A DNA stretch of 64,000 nucleotides. Source: Gnetum montanum. Lineage: Eukaryota > Streptophyta > Gnetopsida > Gnetales > Gnetaceae. Below are positions 10,815 through 20,415 of this stretch, one piece after another. A model generated the notes under the pieces. It did no database searches and was not told where the DNA came from. It worked only from the letters and a program-made list of their open reading frames with translations. The first letter of the stretch is position 1. Every line of letters begins with the position of its first letter. The DNA lies in the NCBI GenBank assembly GCA_015680685.1, contig MNCI01029455.1, positions 15,545-79,544 on the forward strand, in the 5' to 3' direction. A program made the position numbers and the translations under genes.

Positions 10815-12617
10815 TTGCCTGTAAAGTATTCTGAACTGCTGAAACACCTGTTAGCGGCAGGATATCTTCAACCTAAGAAGGTATCCGAGGAAGCTCTAAA
10901 GCGTCACAGATGCCACTGTGAATTGCTGAAGAACCCTTCTTTAGCCTCACCTAACGAACCACCAGTTCCAAGATCTTTCAGGCTGGATCGTTTCTGTGAC
11001 TATCACCAGCTGTGTGGTCACGACACGGATTACTGCTGGGCGTTGAAGGATGATATTCAACGCATGATCGACGAAGGTCATTTAAGATTAGACGGCAGTA
11101 ACCCAACGCGCCCAGAAAACCAAACATTGCACGTATATAACGACCCGTTGAATGCAAACAACGCTCCTTATACAATCAATGTGGTAAGTACGGACAGTGA
11201 GCAAAAGGGACTACAAAAAAAGCCTTTTGTTTTGCGTGTGCCCGCCAACTCACCAAGGGGGCCAACCATTTCATCGGTAGCCAGTGGGATCTTGAGGCCT
11301 CCCTTTATCATATGGGCACCTTCTCAGATACCTCAGTCACGCAGCAACACTCAAGTCGCGGCTTCGTCCGTGCCCACTCCCAGGGCACCCTTCATTATCA
11401 GGGCACCAAAACCACAGGCTGCTCCTCTCACGCAGGGGCAGACCTCTAGTCAAAATAGCCAACCATCGCCTCCCAAGCAAAAGGGAGAGGACACCTCAGT
11501 TAATGCAATGAAAGACCATCTTACGCTCGGCTTCCCTAAGCCTAGGCCCCTGGCCTCTGCGCCTTCGTCTATGCCTTAGAAATAGGATAAAGGTGCAGAA
11601 ACGCAGCCACCTTCTCTTGGCAGGAAAAAGAGCAACCCTTCCACTGACACCGTTCCACCTCGAGAGATCCGTCTCTTCGGCCGAATGGAAGAGGACAAGG
11701 AAGACAAACAACCCAGCCGAGAGAAGGACCTCCTCGACACATTTACGCAAGTCAAACAGGCTATCAAGAAAAAGAACACAACGCTGAGCCTTTATGACCT
11801 GCTTATGACTTCTCGAGAACAGCGTGAGGCTATGGTACGCATGCTGACGTCCATATCAGTGGATAGCAACTTACCAGTGGAAGAGGAAGCGATACATGCT
11901 TTCATGTTTCCTTCTGAAGCTGAGCAACCCAAGCCTACCTCGCTGACCTTCCATGACGAGTCCATTAAAGATGATCTGGAGAAAGGTCAGGTGAAGACTG
12001 AGCCTATGTTCGTTACCATTCGGGTCGGTCAGTACCGGATCCAGAGAGTTCACGTAGATGATGGCGCAGCTACCAACGTCATGCCCTATTCCATCATGGA
12101 TAGGTTGGGACTGGTCGACCAGATCACTCCCACGACGACGGCCTGCGTAAAATCATTCAACGGGACACAGGTTCAAGTCCAGGGGACAGTGCATATTGAG
12201 TTTGTGGCGGGGGATCAATTCCCAACAGAGGCCACTTTCTTAGTCGTTGAGGAGATGCCCGGCTTCAACTTGATCTTAGGGAGGTCATGGTTAGCCCAAC
12301 TAAGGGCGGTTTCGTCATTGATACACCAAGAGATACACCTACCCTATGCTAGAGGGGAGGTTATCATACGCGGTGACGAAATCACCCCCAGGACCATCAA
12401 TAACATTGAAGAGGAACAGGGTTCGGAGATAGAGACGACTGACGATCAGACCCATCTCCAAATCCCTCAACAAACCAACAGTAATGATGACGGTCTAGCC
12501 TGGGCCGACCTGCCATTTCCGGATGGCAGCGTAGAGGAGTCAAATCATAAGCCTCCTCGCCCTTACGCAATGCTCAACGTAAAAGCCATTAAGAGACAAT
12601 TGCGTATTAATGGTTGA
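10815..12617 (+). pseudogene. pro: G1 gag zinc knuckle plus aspartic protease
   Basis: Same frame as the capsid. Two TAG stops at 11577 and 11583 split it into 10815-11579 and 11685-12617. The first part has a CCHC-like knuckle, RFCDYHQLCGHDTDYCWALK, near residues 60-80. The second has the retropepsin active site VDDGAATNVMP and, about 85 residues later, the flap/helix motif FNLILGRSWL. Protease cleaves the polyprotein during particle maturation. The frame ends at 12617 after MLNVKAIKRQLRING. A codon-aligned GTAAAA at 12579 could instead be a splice donor that joins this frame to the RT exon at 18082. Confidence 0.88.
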
Positions 12618-12833
12618 ACGATGGTCTTTGCGTACACTATCATGTCTTTGCAAGTTATCGCGGCTCATACTTAACAATTTCTTTTGTTTCAATATATTTT
12701 TACGCTACATTCGCTTTCTGTTTTTACGCTTGTCATTTTTTTTTACATTTTTATCGTACCCGTGTTATTCACGCTCTCACATCATTTTACGCATTTACGC
12801 AGGATTATATTCTATTACAATTTACGCTTATGA

Positions 12834-13300
12834 TGGCCCACAATGGCCTTAAACTAGTTACACAGGATTAGCATACTAATACCATTTGCGCTTTTTACAT
12901 CACGTAGTTACGCAGTAGGCCCGCAATGGTCTTAAACTAGTTATGGCCCGCAACGGCCTTAAACTAGTCACATAGGATTGCGTATAATACTATTTTACAC
13001 TTTCTATATCACGCAGTTACCCAATGACCCGCAACGGCCTTAAACTAGTTACCCAGAATTATGTACTACCATTATTTATGCTTTCTCTATATTACGCATC
13101 AGGCCCGCAATGGCCTTAAACTAATTACGCAAGATTGCATACTGTGACCATTTACGCTTGATTATGCAGTAGGCCCGCAACGGCCTTAAACTAGTTATGG
13201 CCTGCAATGGCCTTAAACTAGTCGCGGCCCGCAATGGCCTTAAACTAGTCTCTAGTTTACGCACAATCATATGATGGCCCGCGATGGCCTTAAACTAGTC
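12834..13300 (+). repeat. 24-bp interspersed tandem repeat, nine copies
   Basis: The unit GGCCCGCAATGGCCTTAAAC followed by TAGT occurs at about 12834, 12919, 12943, 13027, 13101, 13169, 13196, 13223 and 13274. Some units are adjacent, others are separated by 40-60 bp spacers rich in TTACGC words. It lies just beyond the 3' end of the antisense gene. Confidence 0.9.
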
Positions 13301-13493
13301 ATTACATTCTATCATTATAACTTAGGCAAAACCCTAAATCGTTACGTTCACGCTGTGCAGATAAAAAGCATAAAAAGCCAAAAATAAAGTAATTGACATT
13401 TAGAACATCCACCGGGTCTTATAGCAAGTCTTTTTCAGTCATTCATAAAACAATACTCGACTTCACATCAATAAAATCATGCATAAACCATAA

Positions 13494-13715
13494 TTACGCA
13501 GTTTCTCTACTGCCACTGTCGCCAGTATCTCTTAAGTCCGGATCTAGCCCTAATGGATCGTCCTCCAATGGACCTTCGTGTTTGGAAATTAGTCTTTCAC
13601 GAGGAATTTCCCCTTCATGAGATCTTTGTTCTAGCACCGGCTCCACAGGAGGACGCTCTTCATCACTACATTCTTCCTCTTGTACTGGTTCCTCTGCTTC
13701 CTCGTCTTCACTATC
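13494..13715 (-). pseudogene. Antisense gene exon 8, acidic C-terminus
   Basis: Reads DSEDEEAEEPVQEEECSDEE and ends in TAA at 13494. The acceptor after GCTAGAAGAG keeps the frame. The stronger-looking GCTAG five bases upstream would shift it. Confidence 0.6.
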
Positions 13716-13804
13716 CTCTTCTAGCACCAAAATACAAATAACATCAGAGTTATGATAGGCACCACAGTTGAAAAAATTTTAGATTTAGTCATGTCTAAAC
13801 TTAC

Positions 13805-15157
13805 TTGCGATGGCCCTGATTCCGTAGCAAAAGGAAGCTTGTCCAGGCCAGCCCACAGGCGCTTCATGATCTCTTCCTCCATTAGATCTGGCCACACATC
13901 CTCTCCCAAGGTAGCTCCAGCCTTCACCTTCCCTTTCTCCATGCTAGTCCAACAAGGCGGGTCAGGGAAGAATGTAGGGACTGTCCTCTGGTCCCCAGGG
14001 AGAGTCATCTCCCTTTCTGGGGACGCACTTACAGTCACCTGCTCTTCAAACTTCTTGAAGGCTTCGGACGCTCCAATGATGTCCAGGAAGACTTCCTGGA
14101 ATTGGGCTTTGACGGCAGAATCGTGATAAAGCTTATGATAAGCAACGCTTTCTCGCTTATATAGATGTTTGTGGTCTTTCTCCTTCTATCCCCACTCTCG
14201 CACGCATGCACAATAATCCCTCCAATCCTGGCTTTTCTGAGCTAGGAGTTCTATCTGCATCCGCTGCTCTACCAACGCCCGACTGGTCCGTACACTATTT
14301 TTGATAGCGGTCCAATAACGGGAGTAGTCGACAACAGCAGTACGCCAGTCTTCATCCCCAGTCGCCCGCGCTTGTAGGAACTCATTCCGTGACCTTAGGT
14401 CTCCAACCTCTTTGGTCAGAGATTCCACCCTCTGCTCCATCCTCTGTAGCCTTTTCTAGAGGATCTCATTGACGCCCTTGCTCTCCCATAAGGAGCGTGT
14501 CGAGTGTAACGCACATTTACGCATTTCATCATAAATGTGGCGTGGCACGGCTACCTCATCAGATGGAGGCTCCACGGTGTCTAGATCAATGGGCTCTGTG
14601 GGATCCCATCGGAGGTGAGCTCCTAACAGAAACAATCATCAATGTTGGTGACACATTACCACTATGTAATATCACAAACTTACTACAACCATAACGTACC
14701 ATCTCCAGGTTCGACGCGCTCTAGGTGCTCGATCATGTCACTGACAATGCCTTCCATGAAGGCAAACTTGTCAGGGAAGTCTCTCCACGCTCTACTCACA
14801 GCGACAGACATGGATACATCCTCTTCTCCTATAGCATAATCCAGTTAGAAAATTCATCTATTAACAGAATCCTGCAAACTTGCTAACACACTCATTACCT
14901 CTACTGGTGACAGTGGCGACCTCGCCAACATCTTCCACCTCCTTTTCCTCTTCACGCACTTGAGTCTGTGCGTCGTAGGTTCCAGTGGCTAGGGCCTCCT
15001 CGTGCACCAAGTTCTATGCATGGCTCTCGCTAACAGCTAGGGCCTCCTCACGCGCAGGGGTCTATGCACGGCTCACGCTAACAGCTGGGGCCTCTTCTTC
15101 CAAAACTGAAGCCCCTTCCCCGCGACTTAGTACCACTGCCCCTATTTCAGGGGTCAG
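13805..15157 (-). pseudogene. Antisense gene exons 5-7, acidic repeat region and coiled coil
   Basis: Exon 5 (15157-14899) carries a 16-codon repeat. Exon 6 (14828-14700) reads VSRAWRDFPDKFAFMEGIVS. Exon 7 (14622-13805) reads MEQRVESLTKEVGDLRSRNE, then a heptad-rich helix and FQEVFLDIIGASEAFKKFEE. The introns at 14898-14829 (70 bp) and 14699-14623 (77 bp) both split a Gly codon G/GA. Exon 7 ends TCGCAA/GTAAGT, a near-perfect donor. Stops at 15062, 15014, 14456 and 14186 are all TAG. Confidence 0.7.
14991..15100 (-). repeat. 48-bp coding minisatellite in antisense exon 5
   Basis: Two full units (14991-15038, 15039-15086) and part of a third. The unit is 16 codons, read as EEALAVSES-like on the minus strand. 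Each full unit has a TAG at the same place (15014, 15062). Confidence 0.85.
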
Positions 15158-15239
15158 CTATTCTATAATTTTTACTGGTAATATCACAACACTCTTAGTA
15201 CATCATTCCAAACATTCCAAAATAAACATCGCGTAATAC

Positions 15240-16318
15240 AGTTTGCAATATATCTCCTTTGCGCTTACTAAGCGGAGGCTTACTCCACCGAACTTTGACT
15301 GGCACAGTTCGGCCTGCGCCGCTCCCAGCCTCCGCAGAGGCCTCAGTTATACGAAGCCTCTTGCTCCAAGCTGCAGGTTCCACGATTTCCTCCACCAGAC
15401 ATTTGCCCTGTGAGGCATCGCCAGTGTGAGTGGGCATTATCCCGCCTACACTGTCGGGGCCTCGTAGACGGGATGTCCCCAACCTCTTCGTTGTTATAGA
15501 CAGTGACTCCCCGATTCCTTCCGGCGGATCCTGCCCATGGGTAGTGCTGAGGATATGGGTAATCCAAGGTCTGGACAGCTAATCTCAGTCTTGCAGCACC
15601 CAGACCCCATTCCTTTGGATAACCAGAAACTCAGCAAACCGTCGAAGGTAAGCTATGAAGAAGGCATAATGCACATTAAAATGAGACTCAAGCTTCTTAT
15701 GAAGCTTGATCATCTCGTTGCACAACCCCTTGGTAAAATAGTTTGCCCAATTAAACTGGGTCCCCTCTTCCAGAACCTCCCGCATAATACAGGTCTGTTC
15801 TATAGAAAAGAACTTCCCTTGCGAGAGTGTTTTGGAGAAGGTCCGGGCCCGAAAAAGGGGATAAAGTGTCTTGGCGACGTCCATCCCGAATCTTTCGCAA
15901 GGAAACCCTTTAGCCTCCTTCGGGACTCTTACCCACTCCTCCAACCACTCTTGGAAGTCGAGACTCCTCTTCACCTTCGCATTTATGGGAAGGCCATTCG
16001 AGGGGATGCTAAATAGGTCTTCAAAGAGCTGAGCGTCAATGTCAAAACTTACGCGCACGTTATGCACGCGCGTGCAAAAACGCTCTACCTTTTCGTTGAA
16101 GGAGTTGACCAAGGTCAACATTTCACAGGCAGGGACATCAGGAGTTGTAGCTAAAAATAGATGCATTAGTCCTGCTACTCGGATCTTAGTGGTCACCGCA
16201 ACTGGGGCCGCTGAGTGGCTGAGCCAGCGCTGTGCGTCTTTGATGTCGCCGTAGCGGAAGAGGACAGTGTTCGCCTCGTGGCCGGAAATCGTAAGGGTAA
16301 TCTCCCGAGATTCCCTGA
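15240..16318 (-). pseudogene. Antisense gene exon 4, extra-ORF-like helical domain
   Basis: Follows CGCTGTACAG. About 250 open codons, including VERFCTRVHNVRVSFDIDAQ, WVRVPKEAKGFPCERFGMDV and CNEMIKLHKKLESHFNVHYA, then two stops (15585 TGA, 15579 TAG) and a Ser/Arg-rich linker. The pattern of a short conserved loop, a basic linker and a long amphipathic helix resembles the plant-transposon-like domain found in extra ORFs of Tat/Athila elements, including the G2 ORF at 28399 and 45280. This match is by eye and tentative. Confidence 0.6.
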
Positions 16319-16416
16319 CTGTACAGCGTAAAACACAAGTCAAACGAAAACATTATTACGCAACACCACAATTCACAACTACACTACACAAATAATCGAA
16401 TATATAGCAGTCCTAC

Positions 16417-16691
16417 TAGGTCCAAATGGCAAAGGAAATGGCGGAAGATTCCTCTGCACGTCCTCGACGGTAAGGGGCGGATCTAAGGTCCAGTCATCGT
16501 GCAGCCACCCGAGTTCCTGACAATTCTTAAAAGCCTCAGCATAGCGGGTGGGGTACTCACGCATGTCGAAGCCGATCTGCCCTATAACACCAGCACATAC
16601 GTTGCTAGTTGAAGTAAATGTCATTATTGCCGTTTCAGCCCATGATAACGTATCTCCATTTCCAACTAACCTGTTGTCATGAATAAAAAAC
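16417..16691 (-). pseudogene. Antisense gene exon 3
   Basis: Follows GGTACAG at 16692 and is open throughout. It includes FDMREYPTRYAEAFKNC and LPPFPLPFGP, and ends CCTA/GTAGGA in phase with exon 4. A shorter version is possible, because GTTAGT (about 16671) to TTATAG (about 16590) also looks like a small intron, but it would shift the frame by one base. Confidence 0.6.
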
Positions 16692-16702
16692 CTGTACCAT
16701 AC

Positions 16703-16774
16703 CACATAGGCTTATCTTACATTTTGCACATAGGCTTATCTTACATTTTTCACATAGGCTTATCTTATACTTTA
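16703..16774 (-). repeat. 24-bp tandem repeat, three units, inside antisense intron 2
   Basis: CACATAGGCTTATCTTACAT units start at 16703, 16727 and 16751. All lie within the 16827-16692 intron. Confidence 0.9.
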
Positions 16775-16827
16775 CATCGATGACAGACATATAACAAACA
16801 ATAATACAGTTAACAAAATTTGCTTAC

Positions 16828-17279
16828 CCGCCTGCGTAGTACACTGTGCCTTGTGGGTTCTGGATATAGGTCGAGACATGGCGAGCCACGAACAGTGTGT
16901 TATATGCATGATAACAGCTAAACTAGGGCATTTCCCAGATCTAGCTTAAGCACCTTAAGCCTCGGGCGCTATGTTCTCGGTCCTCAGGATGACCCGTATC
17001 GATGGCTCCGTCTGTCAGAAAGGCCAGAATCCCTTGTGCAGAACCCACCAGCAGGTGCTCCAAAATGGCACCAGCGATATCGCCGAACAAATTAGACCAC
17101 ACAATGACACTGTAGTTGCGCAGTAAGAACTGTAGAAACTCTAGCGCACCCCGTCGAAACCATATGGTCTTCCCTTGCAACCGCGTTTGCGGGGGGGGGG
17201 GACATTAGGAACGATAGGGTTTATACAACACAAAACCCCGACAATATCCAAGACAATCAGAATAGGCTTTAACGTAACG
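16828..17279 (-). pseudogene. Antisense gene exon 2, FCP1/HAD-like core
   Basis: Opens after TTTTTCGTACAG. It encodes the HAD motif I-like LDIVGVLC, a proline stretch over the 11-C run (frame changes by one here), then RRGALEFLQFLLRNYSVIVW. After TAG stops at 16941 and 16923 it continues NTLFVARHVSTYIQNPQGTV. It ends GGCGG/GTAAGC. The order strand-loop-helix, VWSN, then NTL...NP..T is that of FCP1-homology domains in plants. Confidence 0.6.
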
Positions 17280-17548
17280 CTGTACGAAAAATTCAATACA
17301 TACATTAATGCCTAGATTTACATTTTCCTGATTAATACAGAATATTTACAAACTACTCCTACTTATCCATGCCAAAATCGCCCAAACCCTTGCAACAACG
17401 CAAGGTTCGTCCCTGACAATGGCAGTAGACGCAACCCTATCAAACCCTCGCATTAACCTGAGGTCCATAATTTGCAATCCACATTCACGCAAAACATACT
17501 ACGAAAAATAGACATTAAAACAACATAAGCATGCAAGAAATTGCCTAC

Positions 17549-17667
17549 CGGTTCAAAAGTGTAGGGTCACGTACATCAACCACCACCTGCGAAACACGCT
17601 CTAGATTTTCTTGCACCTCATCGATTTTGGCCAGTTTTGCATTCTTCCTTTTGATTTTTGGTGCCAT
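17549..17667 (-). pseudogene. Antisense gene exon 1
   Basis: The ATG at 17667-17665 begins a Lys-rich start, MAPKIKRKNAKLAKIDEV. The exon ends ...LLN plus CG of a split Arg codon, before GTAGGC. It is 119 nt long (phase 2), completed by the C opening exon 2. Confidence 0.7.
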
Positions 17668-17817
17668 TGTAATAGCTTTAGAATTTTTCACAGTTTAGCA
17701 CTTGCAAACCTTCACAAATCACATGCTCTAATCTTCTGCTCCTTCTCCTCACGCTCAGCAACAGTTACGAATTGGAATTCACAACAGCCAACAGCCCATT
17801 CTCACCAAAAATCACTT

Positions 17818-17827
17818 ACTTATATGC
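17818..17827 (-). promoter_or_regulatory. Candidate TATA box of the antisense gene
   Basis: CATATAAG on the minus strand, about 150 nt before the ATG at 17667, with no other ATG-led frame obvious in between. It suggests that the antisense gene had its own promoter. Confidence 0.35.
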
Positions 17828-18081
17828 GAGGATCACTGACTTGATATCCGATTTCAGCAGGACTTTCCTAAAACGGAACCCGAAAATCAAAATATTAATG
17901 CGGCTGATATCGCATGCGCCACTGTCCGAAATGACGTTAAACTACCACATCTTATAACCTCGTAATCGGGTAGCATTAATTACAGCTTCATTACAATATT
18001 CAAAAGTCTATTAGCTTGCCACGTTCGACAAACATCACGTCATCTTCTTCCTAATCATTTACGCACTTTGTGGTTTTGCAG

Positions 18082-20415
18082 GACAGACGGCAAATGGACA
18101 CAACATTTTTAGCACCTCTAACTTTGACAGGCCCATACGGGAAGGTAGTTAGGCAATTCGACTCCACGCTAATAGACATTAATCCCTCTTTAGAAGATGT
18201 AACCATAGCCACGTCGGAGACGTCCCCAGAATGGCCAGAACAGTCGATGTGCACGCTAGACCTGGAGGCTGGGGATATAATCGAAGACCCCCTTAATGAG
18301 GTTTCTATCGTTACGCATAGGGGTGAGGCCAAAACGCTTAAAGTCAGTTCTCTATTAGACCGGAAAACGCACGATTCCATAAAGCTGGTCCTGCAAGACA
18401 ATATTACCATCTTTGCATGGTCATACGAGGATATTCCTGGACTAGATCCCAGGCTAATCCAGCATAACATCATCTTAGATCCCTAGATTAAAGCAGTTAG
18501 GCAAAAGGTATGCAAAATCAAGCCAGAGATCGTGCTAGCCGTGCATGATGAAATCACCAAATTATATCAGGCTAGTTTCATTCGTGCAGTCGATTACTTG
18601 GACTGGGTATCTAACATTGTAGTCGTCCCAGAGAAGACCGAAAGCATACGCATCTACATAGACTTCTAGGATTTGAACAAGGCCACAATCAAGGATAACT
18701 TCCCACTTCTAAGTATCGATCAACTAGTCGATACAACAGCTGGGCATGCGCTTCTATCCTTCATGGATGGTTTCTCTGGTTATAATCAGATTCGCATTAA
18801 CCTAGAACATCAATTGACCACGACATTCATGACACCCTGGTGCACCTTTTGCTACACTATGATGTCTTTTGGTCTAAAGAACGCCGAAGTAATGTATCAA
18901 TGAGCTATGGCATACATATTTAGCAATTACCTCTTAGGGAGACTGAATGATTATGTAGATGATATAGCTGTTAAGTCTTTAAAGTCTAAGGATCATTCAG
19001 AAAACCTGGAGTTAGTCCTTAAAAGATGCTCCAAATATGAGCTCCAGCTTAACCCAAAGAAGTGCGTATTCGGAGTCAAAACTAGACGCATGTTGGGGTT
19101 TGTGGTATTGAAAACCGGCATACGAGTTGACCCTGATAAGGTCAAAGCCATTGTCGAGTTAACGCCTCCTACAGACCTCAAGCAATTATGCGGGTTACAG
19201 GGACGCTTACAGTTCATACATCACTTCATCTCGAGATTAACTGACAAGCTACACCATATGCAGCATTTGCTAAAAAAGGGGGTTAATTTCGAATGGACGG
19301 AAGATTGCCAATGTGCATTTGATAGCCTAAAACAGGAACTTCAACATTTACCCACGATTTTCCCGCCACAAAGGGACTTACCATTTTACATTTACCTCAC
19401 AACTTCGGACGTAGCATTAGCAGCATTACTTTGCCAAAGGAGGGATGATGGGTCGGAAGTGCCCATCGACTACTTGAGTCATGCTCTATATGCGTACGAA
19501 ACGAGGTATAACAAAGTAGAGCGTAATTTCCTAACATTAGTTTTTACGCTTAAAAAATGTAGACATTACCTTTTCAGTAGCCAGGTTAACATCATCTGTA
19601 AAAATAGCATCCTTAGGACCATTACGCACAACCTGTACGAAAGCAGTAGGATAGCTCGCTGGAAGGCTATCACAGCAGAATTTGATCTGCATTATATTGG
19701 CCAATCTTCTACGAAAGGCCAGGCGATAGCTGACCAGTTAGTAACATCACCAGTTAATAATGAGGTGACTATAGAACCAGAGTTCCCTGATGAACATGTA
19801 CATAGTTTAAGCCTTGTCTTGACAGGCCCCGAAGCAACGTTGTATTTCGACAGGGCTTCAACCACTAGAGGTGGTAGTGCTGCCACTGTTATTATGCTAT
19901 CACCTGAGGATGTGCGTCTACACGCTTATCGCTTGACCTTCCCTTGTATGAACAATGTGGCAGAGTACGAGGGGCTCCTCAGGGGATTACTAACTACCGA
20001 CGAGCTCGATGTTCGACACCTGGCGGTTAGCGGCGATTCGATGCTTGTCATAAATCAGATCACAGGAGTCTACACCTGCAAGGCTATACATTTGCAGCCC
20101 TATTGCGATAAGGCTAAAGATCTTCTGAGACGATTTGCGACCATCGATGCTCAACACGTGCCACGTATTGACAACACACTGGCCGACGCACTGGCCACTC
20201 TGGCTCTGAACGTGCCTTCACATCTGTTTGACACCTACCCTGCATTGATAACAGACTGCGCAGATCCTAGCATTCAGGCGGTGCAAATCTCTTCTCTTCT
20301 CGAGGAAAGCACGCCTGAATGGTACGACGACATTAAAACTTACCTTCTACAGGGCGAGCTACCACCTGAATTGACACGCGTGCAGAAGGATGCAATTCGC
20401 AAGTGGGCTAGGTAG
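18082..20415 (+). pseudogene. G1 reverse transcriptase, RNase H and second (archaeal-type) RNase H
   Basis: A single frame with stops at 18484, 18667 and 18901. The N-terminal part reads IFAWSYEDIPGLDPRLIQHN, then DF-stop-DLNKATIKDNFPLL, SFMDGFSGYNQI and FGLKNAEVMYQ. After 18907 come the active-site box YVDDIAVKS (18952) and LGFVV. The first RNase H is seen in DVALAALLCQRRDDGSEVPI and YNKVERNFLTLVFTLKKCRHY. A second RNase H starts near 19832: TLYFDRASTTRGGSAATV, NNVAEYEGLLRGL, VSGDSMLVINQ and RIDNTLADALATLA. Two RNase H domains in tandem are diagnostic of Tat-type gypsy elements. Confidence 0.93.

Larger units (their letters stand above)
13494..17667 (-). pseudogene. Eight-exon antisense gene: FCP1/HAD-like domain, extra-ORF domain, coiled coil, acidic tail
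   Basis: Exons (minus strand): 17667-17549, 17279-16828, 16691-16417, 16318-15240, 15157-14899, 14828-14700, 14622-13805, 13715-13494. All seven introns are GT-AG and 70-269 bp long, and each junction keeps the frame. Exons total 3353 nt; one more base in the C11 run at 17191-17201 gives 1118 codons. Start MAPKIKRKNAKLAK is basic. Exon 2 has KPILIVLDIVGVLC, RRGALEFLQFLLRNYSVIVW and NTLFVARHVSTYIQNP, the layout of FCP1/NIF-type HAD proteins, but the usual second Asp of DxDx(T/V) is missing, so activity is unlikely. Exon 4 has a helical domain (SFDIDAQLFEDLFSIPSNGL, FHNVHYAFF-like end) resembling plant gypsy extra ORFs. Exon 7 is a coiled coil and exon 8 is acidic. Eight in-frame stops (seven TAG, one TGA) make it a pseudogene. 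Domain names are inferred by eye. Confidence 0.75.
12579..18081 (+). other. Candidate Ogre-type intron of the G1 sense transcript
   Basis: Donor CTCAAC/GTAAAAGCC at 12579 lies on a codon boundary of the protease frame. Acceptor TTTGTGGTTTTGCAG/GAC ending at 18081 lies on a codon boundary of the RT frame and has a strong pyrimidine tract. Removing 5503 bp would fuse gag-protease to RT-integrase in frame and would delete the antisense gene from the sense mRNA. Ogre elements are known to splice an intron at the same place. Inference only; the donor is moderate in quality and no transcript is available. Confidence 0.45.

Noticed and set aside
13752-16016. Plus-strand frames at 13752-14126 and 15537-16016
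   Set aside because: They are antiparallel to the spliced antisense gene, which has coherent exons and splice sites.
16589-16671. Additional intron within antisense exon 3
   Set aside because: GTTAGT...TTATAG looks intron-like, but removing it breaks the frame by one base; left as an alternative.
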